Origin: Trichodesmium sp. MAG_R04
Lineage (GTDB): Bacteria; Cyanobacteriota; Cyanobacteriia; Cyanobacteriales; Microcoleaceae
Direction: 5' to 3'
Assembly: GCA_023356515.1 (NCBI GenBank)
Contig: JAKQYG010000190.1
Coordinates: 1 to 7,624 of the forward strand
Length of the DNA: 7,624 bases
Below the pieces are notes generated by a model that ran no database searches, was not told the DNA's origin, and worked only from the letters and a program-made list of their open reading frames with translations. The position numbers and the translations under genes are program-made. Below, piece by piece: positions 1 through 5,253 of this stretch. Each line of letters begins with the position of its first letter. The stretch's first letter is position 1.

Positions 1-2
1 GT

Positions 3-146
3 GAAAGGGTTTATCATTGTCAAAATTGTGGGCAAGTTATGGACAGGGACTTGAATGGGTCAATCAATCTCGAAAATTGGACAAAAAATGCCGATAGCTT
101 ATCGGTGAACGCCTGTAGACAAGAAGGATCCGTCTCCCTTGATTGA
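3..146 (+). CDS. tnpB: TnpB (IS200/IS605 or IS607 type), C-terminal fragment
   Basis: TnpB is the RNA-guided nuclease carried by IS200/IS605 and IS607 elements. It cuts DNA under guidance of a right-end RNA and is the ancestor of Cas12. Only the last 47 residues lie in the window, and the 5' part is outside it. Residues 6-10 read CQNCG, the second CxxC of the TnpB zinc ribbon. Residues 14-20 read DRDLNGS, followed by INLEN, which is the RuvC-III motif that supplies the last catalytic acidic residue. Both motifs are in the order and spacing expected for the TnpB C terminus. The frame stops at TGA 144-146. A different frame (109-255) reads TPVDKKDPSPLIEAGIEQQA and onward, which looks more like a natural TnpB tail, so a frameshift near 109-144 is possible. 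Integrity of the gene cannot be judged from this fragment. Family assignment is confident; which IS family is not. Confidence 0.85.
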   Translation, partial: ERVYHCQNCGQVMDRDLNGSINLENWTKNADSLSVNACRQEGSVSLD

Positions 147-162
147 AGCAGGAATTGAACAG

Positions 163-180
163 CAAGCCTGTCTAGGTTTG
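163..180 (+). repeat. Right-end hairpin of the tnpB element
   Basis: CAAGCCT (163-169) pairs with AGGTTTG (174-180) around a GTCT loop: seven base pairs, one of them a G-T wobble. It lies 17 bp after the tnpB stop. Subterminal hairpins just inside the right end are typical of IS200/IS605 elements, so the element boundary probably lies shortly after 180. The exact end is not visible from one copy. Confidence 0.4.
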
Positions 181-207
181 TATAGGTTTCATGAAGCAGC
201 GCCAACT

Positions 208-213
208 TATAAT
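208..213 (+). promoter_or_regulatory. Candidate -10 box upstream of fdhD
   Basis: A perfect TATAAT lies 64 bp before the chosen fdhD start and would give a leader of roughly 55-60 nt. No good -35 hexamer is found at 16-18 bp spacing, so this is weak. It lies at or just beyond the presumed end of the tnpB element, so fdhD expression may depend on the junction. Confidence 0.25.
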
Positions 214-277
214 GCACTATATATATTGTCTTTCCATAAGCTTTGTCCAAGTTAAACTATTACCTGCATTTTTACTT

Positions 278-1111
278 ATGAAAAATTTTTCAAGCAGCAA
301 AAAAAAAGCACAAATTTGGGTAGTTGAAAACCATGATTTTGTTACTCATTCCGACCAATTAGCAATAGAAGAACCTTTAGAAATTCAGCTAGCTTTTCCT
401 AAACAGACTATAGCAATCACAATGCGAACTCCAGGGGCAGATTTTGATTTAGTTACTGGATTTCTTTATAGTGAAGGAGTTATTAAACATCGAGAAGATA
501 TCGCTAAAATTAGTTATTGTGTAGATCCAGAAATTGATGGAGAACAACGCCAAAATATTGTTCATATTACTCTTAAATCAGAATTAATCCCAAATTTAAC
601 ATTCCTAGAAAGACATTTTTTTACAACTAGCGCTTGCGGAGTTTGTGGCAAAGCCAGTATAGAATCTTTGCAAATAAAAGGATTTTTAGCTATTCCTTTA
701 GGATTAGAAGTTTCTACAGAAATTATCTATAGTTTGCCAGATAAATTAAATACTGCTCAAAGAGTGTTTAAATCTACAGGAGGTTTACATGCTGCTGGTT
801 TATTTAATGATCAAGGAGAACTGTTAAAGTTACGGGAAGATGTGGGGAGACATAATGCTTTAGATAAGTTGATAGGTTCAGAATTGTTGGCTGGTCAATT
901 ACCTTTAAATAATCTTATCATTATAGTAAGTGGGCGAGCGAGTTTTGAGATTTTACAAAAGTGTATAACTGTAAGTGTGCCAATAGTTTGCTCTGTTTCT
1001 GCTCCTAGTAGTTTGGCAGTAGAAATAGCTAAGAAATTTAATATTACTTTAGTTGGTTTTTTGCGTGACAAAAAGTTTAATATTTATTCTGGTGCAGAAA
1101 GAATAAAGTAA
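278..1111 (+). CDS. fdhD: Formate dehydrogenase accessory sulfurtransferase FdhD
   Basis: FdhD takes sulfur from the IscS cysteine desulfurase and passes it to the bis-MGD molybdenum cofactor of formate dehydrogenase. This sulfuration is needed for enzyme activity, in the cytoplasm. The 277-residue protein has the usual family length. Visible family motifs are TTSACGVCGK, with the active-site loop cysteines C120 and C123; TGGLHAAGLF at 167-176; EDVGRHNALDKLIG at 187-200; SGRASFEILQK at 218-228; SAPSSLAVEIA at 241-251; and a C-terminal GFLRDKKFNIYSG. An in-frame ATG at 191 would add 29 hydrophobic, non-family residues and run into the tnpB element's end region, so the ATG at 278 is preferred. 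No Shine-Dalgarno is seen at either start. No molybdoenzyme gene lies in the window, so its client is encoded elsewhere. Confidence 0.95.
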   Translation: MKNFSSSKKKAQIWVVENHDFVTHSDQLAIEEPLEIQLAFPKQTIAITMRTPGADFDLVTGFLYSEGVIKHREDIAKISYCVDPEIDGEQRQNIVHITLKSELIPNLTFLERHFFTTSACGVCGKASIESLQIKGFLAIPLGLEVSTEIIYSLPDKLNTAQRVFKSTGGLHAAGLFNDQGELLKLREDVGRHNALDKLIGSELLAGQLPLNNLIIIVSGRASFEILQKCITVSVPIVCSVSAPSSLAVEIAKKFNITLVGFLRDKKFNIYSGAERIK

Positions 1112-1116
1112 TATAG

Positions 1117-1143
1117 AAATCATGTTTGATTTGTAATATTTTT
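1117..1143 (+). terminator. Weak candidate terminator after fdhD
   Basis: Six base pairs AAATCA/TGATTT (1117-1122 with 1127-1132) enclose a TGTT loop. They are followed after a few bases by a T-run at 1139-1143. The stem is AT-rich and the T-run is not adjacent, so efficiency as an intrinsic terminator is doubtful. Confidence 0.2.
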
Positions 1144-1147
1144 CTGG

Positions 1148-1203
1148 TAGTTAGTAGTTAGTAATCAGTGGTCAGTGGTCAGTAGTCAGTAGTCAGTAGT
1201 CAG
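1148..1203. repeat. Heptanucleotide tandem array, eight units
   Basis: Eight contiguous 7-bp units fill 56 bp exactly: TAGTTAG twice, TAATCAG, TGGTCAG twice, TAGTCAG three times. The units change gradually from left to right, as expected from slippage and point mutation. It matches the class of short tandemly repeated heptamers described in filamentous cyanobacteria. It is non-coding, and no function is evident. Confidence 0.9.
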
Positions 1204-1518
1204 AGTTTTAAAGATTTTAGCTTTAATTAACTATTATAAAAATTATAATAACCAATTTAGGGCTGCTATATATAGTTAAGATGGTTTCTTACCCGACTTT
1301 TAAGCTTTTTTCTACCCCCTACCCCAAAATAATTTTGCGATTTACTTAAGTAAAAAATGAAAAGTGCTTTAATGAATAATATTGAGCTAATCTAGTCAAT
1401 AGAAAATTATACTGTTTGTCAAAATTTATCTTTAATTTAGGCCCAGCAAAAATACAGGCACATAAAATTTTATGTTTTATGCTTAACTTATTCCCTTTTT
1501 CATTAAATATTAATAACA
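1204..1518. other. AT-rich spacer before the nuclease gene
   Basis: No gene is seen. The stretch contains a two-unit tandem heptamer CTACCCC (1312-1325), a perfect 14-bp palindrome TTTACTTAAGTAAA (1341-1354) and a second one CATAAAATTTTATG (1461-1474), the latter 44 bp before the nuclease start codon. The palindromes could be operator-like sites, but all-AT palindromes also arise easily in DNA of this composition. A motif CTGCTATATAT (1263-1273) recurs in reverse orientation at 4624-4634. Confidence 0.5.
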
Positions 1519-2445
1519 ATGAAATACGAAAATTTAAACATTGAAAAAAAAGGTACAATAATTAAAAATGTCCAAGTCACAAAAGTAGTTGATGGTGATA
1601 CAATCAAGGTCCTATTAAACGATAAACGAGAATTTATTAGACTCGATTATGTTGATACTGAAGAAAGCTATTCTGAATATTCTAAACCAGTTACAGAAAT
1701 GGGGAAGAAAGCAACAGAAATGGCTATAAAATATTTCACATCACCTAATGGTGAACTTGTTAAAGTTGATCTTGAATTTGATACAGATGAATCTATAGAA
1801 AATTGCCTAGAAAAGTATCGTGATCATCAAGGTCGCTTAATAGCCTATGTACATAAAAATGGTGAAAACTTTAATGTGAAATTAATTAAAGAAGGGTGGA
1901 GTCCCTATTTTGTTAAATATGGATATTCTCGATTATATCATCAAGAAATGATGGTAGCAGAAATAGAAGCTCAAGCAAATAATCTTGGTGTTTGGAATTC
2001 TCAAATAAATAAAGGAAAACCCAAAAGAAATTATAGTTTACTAGTACCTTGGTGGGAATTAAGAGCTTCCATTGTAAAAAAATATCGCACTTATGGAATA
2101 GCTGCCGGAGTCCTGGAAGTGAGATTAGATTTTCCTAAAATTTTAGCAGCAGCAGAAACAGGAAAATATATTACAGTTTTCTTTGATTTACAGGATGGAG
2201 TTTCTAAGTGGTTAGATAATGGTGCTTTAATTTATGATGGGACTAAAGATCATCGTTTAAAATTATGGATTCCAGATACTAATAGTAAAGAAATCAAGAA
2301 ATTATTACAACTATTAAAAAATCGTTATTTTGGTTTGGGTAGGGGATATGTTTATATTAGTGGGCAAGTGAATATGTATCGAGATAAACCAGAAATTATT
2401 CTTTCTAATATTAAACAATTATCAGATTTTCCACCTACAGAATGA
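1519..2445 (+). CDS. Staphylococcal-nuclease-like (TNase) protein with C-terminal OB-like extension
   Basis: This is a calcium-dependent nuclease-like protein of the SNase fold, with predicted phosphodiesterase activity on DNA or RNA. Residues about 13-160 carry the domain: VTKVVDGDTIKV at 20-31, RLDYVDTEES at 41-50, DHQGRLIAYV at 102-111, and the closing AEIEAQANNLGVW at 147-159. The staphylococcal catalytic residues Arg35, Glu43 and Arg87 correspond to R41, E49 and R106, and calcium ligands to D27 and D46, so it should be active. Residues about 171-308 form a second unit. Its end, VYISGQVNMYRDKPEIILSN at 278-297, resembles the last strands of an OB-fold nucleic-acid-binding domain. There is no signal peptide or lipobox, unlike many secreted TNases, so a cytoplasmic location is likely. 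No Shine-Dalgarno is visible. The symporter gene starts 44 bp downstream, so the two may share a transcript. The biological substrate is unknown. Confidence 0.85.
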   Translation: MKYENLNIEKKGTIIKNVQVTKVVDGDTIKVLLNDKREFIRLDYVDTEESYSEYSKPVTEMGKKATEMAIKYFTSPNGELVKVDLEFDTDESIENCLEKYRDHQGRLIAYVHKNGENFNVKLIKEGWSPYFVKYGYSRLYHQEMMVAEIEAQANNLGVWNSQINKGKPKRNYSLLVPWWELRASIVKKYRTYGIAAGVLEVRLDFPKILAAAETGKYITVFFDLQDGVSKWLDNGALIYDGTKDHRLKLWIPDTNSKEIKKLLQLLKNRYFGLGRGYVYISGQVNMYRDKPEIILSNIKQLSDFPPTE

Positions 2446-2489
2446 TATGATATAAAAATATCTTAGTCCTCTCAAAGTATTTATGCATT

Positions 2490-4262
2490 ATGGGATCGCT
2501 TAACTCTCTTTCAACCATTGATCAACTAATTATCATTGCCTATTTTGTAATGATATTAGTAGTTGGAGTTTACTTCTCTCGGAAAGCCTCAGCAGGAATT
2601 AATGAATACTTTTTAGGAGGCAGAAAAATTCCTTGGTGGGCAATAGGAATGTCCGGAACAGCCTCCAATTTTGATATGACCGGAACCATGGTCGTCATTT
2701 CCTTCTTTTTTGCTATTGGTTTACAAGGCTTTTGGGTAGCAATGCGAGGTGGCATAGCCTTACCCTACGGAATTTTAATGATTTATATGGGCAAATGGTT
2801 ACGGCGTTCCCAAGTAATGACCACCGCCGAATGGATGACAATAAGATTTGGCCATAACAGAGCTGGAAAACTAGCTCGACTACTAAGTGCCATCTCAAAT
2901 ATCATAGTTACCATTTCCTTGCTAGTCTATTTTGTCGAAGGAGCCGCAAAATTTTTAGCAATTTATATTCCCCTCAGTCCCAATCTTTGCTCGATTTTGA
3001 TGATAGCAATTGCGGTAATTTATACCACAATGTCAGGTTTCTATGGGGTTATCTACACCGACATTATTCAAGAAATACTCGTACTAATTGTTTCAATTTA
3101 TATCGGCTATCAGGCATTTACCCTACCTGATCATTCTGAAGTCATTGCTTCAGCCACATATCCAGGCTGGAATAGTTTCATTCCACAGTGGCAAGCTGCA
3201 CCAATGACTTGGCTGGATAACCCTCTCATTTATCAAGCTTTTGGTTTTTGTATAATTTTTTGGGTTGCTAAAGGTATATTTGAAGGGGCTGGAGGCTTTA
3301 TTGGCGGTTATACTCCCCAGCGATTTTATGCTGCCAGAAATGACCGTGAAGCTGGAATAATGACAGCTGAATGGATTTTACTATTATTGTTTCGCTGGAT
3401 CTTAGTCATAGGAACCGTCATTCTAGGTTTAAAATTAGCTATTACCAATCCCGAAATAGGTCGTTTACTAGGAGAAGATCCCGAAAAAACACTACCAATT
3501 GTCGTTAGTGAAATGATTCCTTCTGGGATGAGAGGTATACTCATTGCCGGAATGGTAGCCGCTGCCATGTCAACCTTTGATTCCACCATCAATGCTGGAG
3601 TTTCCTATTGGATAAAAGATATTTATCAGCTATACATTAACCCCCAAGCCTCAGAAAAAAACCTAATTCGTCAAAGCTATATTAGCACAATAGTGTTTGC
3701 GGCCATCGCCCTAATTTTAAGCCAAGCGATCGCTAACATAAATGAAATTTGGAGTTGGATTACGGGCCCCTTATCAGCAGGTCTGGCCGCCCCTATCGTC
3801 ATGCGTTGGTATTGGTGGCGTTATAATGGTTATGGTTTTGCGATCGCCACCGCTGCTGGGTTACTAACCTCTATCATAATTAAACTTTCAGCAGCCAACA
3901 TAGCATTTTATTTAACTTTTTTAATAACGCTCAGTATTTCTACCTTTGCCGGGTTAGTTGGCTCCTATCTTACTAAACCCACAGATATTCAGACATTAAA
4001 AAACTTTTGGCTACGAATTAGACCTTCTGGTTTTTGGAAAACAGTAACAAAGCAATTGGACTCAGAAATTGTCAGAAAATCCCAATTGGAAAACGCTATT
4101 GATATTTCTAATATTATTTATGTAATTATTTGGCAGTTATCCGGGGTCATCACAGTCATTTCTCTCTTATTACATCAGTGGAGAATAACCAGTTTAGCCG
4201 GAGCCATCTGGGTGATTTTCAGTGGATTTCTGTATTTTAGATGGTATAAAAATCTTAGCTAG
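2490..4262 (+). CDS. Sodium:solute symporter (SSS/SLC5 family)
   Basis: This is an inner-membrane secondary transporter that couples sodium entry to uptake of a small solute such as a sugar, amino acid or carboxylate. The substrate cannot be told from sequence. The 590-residue protein has about 13 predicted membrane helices with the LeuT-type core. The first runs from about residue 10 to 29. The second, starting WWAIGMSGTASNFDMTGT at 49, matches the substrate/sodium helix of the family. Residues 349-370 (GILIAGMVAAAMSTFDSTIN and onward) match the helix carrying the Na2 site, with S361 and T362 in place of the serine pair of vSGLT. The loop GGFIGGYTPQRFYAARND at 268-285 is a family-like cytoplasmic segment. 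A C-terminal part from about 497 adds a soluble stretch and two further helices (about 540-561 and 567-583). ATG 2490 is preferred: an ATG at 2483 is out of frame. No Shine-Dalgarno is seen. It may be co-transcribed with the upstream nuclease gene. Confidence 0.93.
   Translation: MGSLNSLSTIDQLIIIAYFVMILVVGVYFSRKASAGINEYFLGGRKIPWWAIGMSGTASNFDMTGTMVVISFFFAIGLQGFWVAMRGGIALPYGILMIYMGKWLRRSQVMTTAEWMTIRFGHNRAGKLARLLSAISNIIVTISLLVYFVEGAAKFLAIYIPLSPNLCSILMIAIAVIYTTMSGFYGVIYTDIIQEILVLIVSIYIGYQAFTLPDHSEVIASATYPGWNSFIPQWQAAPMTWLDNPLIYQAFGFCIIFWVAKGIFEGAGGFIGGYTPQRFYAARNDREAGIMTAEWILLLLFRWILVIGTVILGLKLAITNPEIGRLLGEDPEKTLPIVVSEMIPSGMRGILIAGMVAAAMSTFDSTINAGVSYWIKDIYQLYINPQASEKNLIRQSYISTIVFAAIALILSQAIANINEIWSWITGPLSAGLAAPIVMRWYWWRYNGYGFAIATAAGLLTSIIIKLSAANIAFYLTFLITLSISTFAGLVGSYLTKPTDIQTLKNFWLRIRPSGFWKTVTKQLDSEIVRKSQLENAIDISNIIYVIIWQLSGVITVISLLLHQWRITSLAGAIWVIFSGFLYFRWYKNLS
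3726..3733. repeat. HIP1 octamer
   Basis: A perfect GCGATCGC lies within the symporter gene. This highly iterated palindrome is a hallmark of many cyanobacterial genomes and supports the taxonomic inference. Confidence 0.85.
3840..3847. repeat. HIP1 octamer
   Basis: This is a second perfect GCGATCGC, 114 bp after the first and also inside the symporter gene. I noticed no other perfect copy elsewhere in the window. Confidence 0.85.
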
Positions 4263-4334
4263 TCCGGCTAATAGTACGTAGGGAGATAGTAAGGTCCTTT
4301 TCATTCTCAAATTTGGTGATCACCTAACCACTAA

Positions 4335-4502
4335 CACTTAATAGTAAAAATTGATGCCTATGGCTATAAGAACTTCAGGGAGAGCATTCGGGGTGATAGA
4401 TTAATAGAAACTTATCAATTTAATGTTAAGAAATGCGGAATTTGGGTCATTCATACCAATTTCATTAACTTAAACCATACTTTTAGAAGCAATCTATTAT
4501 AG
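4335..4502 (+). pseudogene. Possible transposase relic
   Basis: An open stretch without a start codon reads IVKIDAYGYKNFRESIRG and onward to TAG 4500-4502. The piece AYGYKNF resembles the conserved C-terminal motif of ISL3-type DDE transposases, where a segment like AYGxxNFxxFRxR is common. The similarity covers only about ten residues and there is no flanking support, so chance is a real possibility. It does not look like a functional gene. Confidence 0.2.
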
Positions 4503-4612
4503 AAAGTGTCCCCATATCAGGAGTAATAAAAATTGAGATAAATGAATTAATAGTTTGTGTAATATGTATTTTTACTTAAAGCTTCATAGTTATTATCAGG
4601 CAGGGCCTTCAA

Positions 4613-4640
4613 TTGCCAGCTTAATATATAGCAGTACAAA
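4613..4640 (+). promoter_or_regulatory. Candidate promoter for the hairpin cluster
   Basis: TTGCCA (4613-4618) and TACAAA (4635-4640) are spaced by 16 bp and would place a transcription start near 4647, at the first helix of the hairpin series. The match is five of six and four of six to consensus. Such matches are common in AT-rich DNA. Confidence 0.2.
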
Positions 4641-4645
4641 AAGAC

Positions 4646-4830
4646 GTTAGGACACTTTCTAACTTCTTTCATGTCCTAAAAAACCTTGCTAAGGAATCTA
4701 AAAATGTCCTAACCTTAGCACGTAGCGCTATACTACATTTTGACGTGCAGAATGTAGGCCTTGAAGCATTATATGTAGTAATGCTTTAGGAAAGTGCTAT
4801 AAGTACCGCTAAGAGATATAGACTTATGGC
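4646..4830 (+). ncRNA. Hairpin cluster: candidate structured RNA or decayed mobile element
   Basis: Five hairpins follow one another in 185 bp without coding capacity. H1: TTAGGACA/TGTCCTAA (4647-4654 with 4672-4679). H2: TGCTAAGG/CCTTAGCA (4687-4694 with 4713-4720). H3: CTACATTTTG/CAGAATGTAG (4733-4742 with 4748-4757, loop ACGTG, one wobble). H4: AAGCATTA/TAATGCTT (4764-4771 with 4779-4786), extendable outward with wobbles to 4760 and 4790. H5: GCTATAAGT/ACTTATGGC (4796-4804 with 4822-4830, one wobble). The 5' arm of H1 can also pair with TGTCCTAAC at 4705-4713, extending to 13 bp with one mismatch, so two conformations compete. It matches no RNA family I can name. The strand is uncertain because DNA-level palindromes are symmetric; + is chosen from the candidate promoter and the wobble pairs. 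Confidence 0.35.
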
Positions 4831-5237
4831 TTATGGGTTTGCTTAGTTTAATTATATGAAAGTAGTTGAAAAGACTATAGCAGTTCTTGAATTTGTAAGG
4901 TATAATAGTATCTACTCACTGCTTTTCAATCCGAAGAGCCTTCAAATTTATCCTTTTTAAGTTTAACTAAAACTGAATTAGTATTTATTTACAAAATTAA
5001 ATTTTATATGTTAGGATACTTATATGTATAACAACTCTAACTGGACTTTAGAAAAAAACGGGTTAAAAGTAAGGCTAAAATAAAATATTTAAGATGATAA
5101 GATTTTAGACTTAAAAATCTCAAAGTATAGTTAAGTTGGTTGCAATAACCACCATAATACCTAATTTTAACTGAAATAAGTTAATAGGTTAACAATAATA
5201 ATCTACTATCCATTTGTTTTTTCCTTTATTTCTAAGT
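4831..5237. other. AT-rich leader region before the DUF4347 gene
   Basis: No gene is seen. It contains an imperfect long hairpin, with TTGAAAA (4866-4872) pairing TTTTCAA (4923-4929) and, after a bulge, GCAGT (4880-4884) pairing ACTGC (4918-4922). A perfect TATAAT (4901-4906) sits in its loop with no convincing -35 box. If that is the promoter, the DUF4347 mRNA would have a leader of about 340 nt. A short TGGTT/AACCA stem occurs near 5138-5152. Confidence 0.4.
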
Positions 5238-5243
5238 AAGGAG
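5238..5243 (+). promoter_or_regulatory. Shine-Dalgarno of the DUF4347 gene
   Basis: AAGGAG lies ten bases before ATG 5254, and it fixes that start. It is the only canonical ribosome binding site among the complete starts in the window; the other three genes have none visible. Confidence 0.8.
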
Positions 5244-5253
5244 TAATTTTTTC

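Larger units (their letters stand above)
1..185 (+). ncRNA. Candidate TnpB guide RNA scaffold (omega/reRNA) region
   Basis: In IS200/IS605 and IS607 elements the guide RNA overlaps the 3' end of tnpB and runs to the element's right end, with the guide taken from the flanking DNA. This stretch occupies exactly that place, and it ends in the hairpin at 163-180. The limits given are approximate, and the 5' end of the RNA could lie upstream of the window. The claim rests on position and on the hairpin, not on a covariance match. Confidence 0.25.
4263..4640. other. Intergenic region after the symporter, no intact gene
   Basis: Stop codons interrupt all frames and no gene of normal length fits. 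It contains a 10-bp palindrome GGTGATCACC (4315-4324) and a 55-codon open stretch that may be a transposase relic (4335-4502). The strings TATATAGCAG and GTTAGGACA near its right edge resemble ends of decayed insertion sequences. No strong terminator was found directly after the symporter stop. Confidence 0.5.

Noticed and set aside
20..250. Open frame on the minus strand across the tnpB end
   Set aside because: It is the antisense of a clear TnpB C terminus and its own translation shows no family motif.
191..277. Longer N terminus for FdhD from ATG 191
   Set aside because: The added 29 residues are outside the family length, show no FdhD similarity and run back into the region of the tnpB element's end.
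1148..1203. CRISPR array
   Set aside because: The units are contiguous heptamers without spacers and there are no cas genes.
1346..1558. Minus-strand open frame of 70 codons before the nuclease gene
   Set aside because: It lies mostly in AT-rich spacer, overlaps the nuclease start, and its product has no recognisable domain or ribosome binding site.
2570..3592. Three minus-strand open frames inside the symporter gene
   Set aside because: All are antisense to a well-supported membrane transporter and encode no recognisable protein.
4255..4271. Hairpin TTAGC/GCTAA at the symporter stop codon as a terminator
   Set aside because: The stem is only five base pairs with a seven-base loop and no T-run follows.
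4646..4930. Known RNA genes (tRNA, tmRNA, 6S, Yfr1, group II intron domain V)
   Set aside because: No cloverleaf, no characteristic conserved loops of these RNAs, and no domain V-like hairpin was found in the hairpin cluster.
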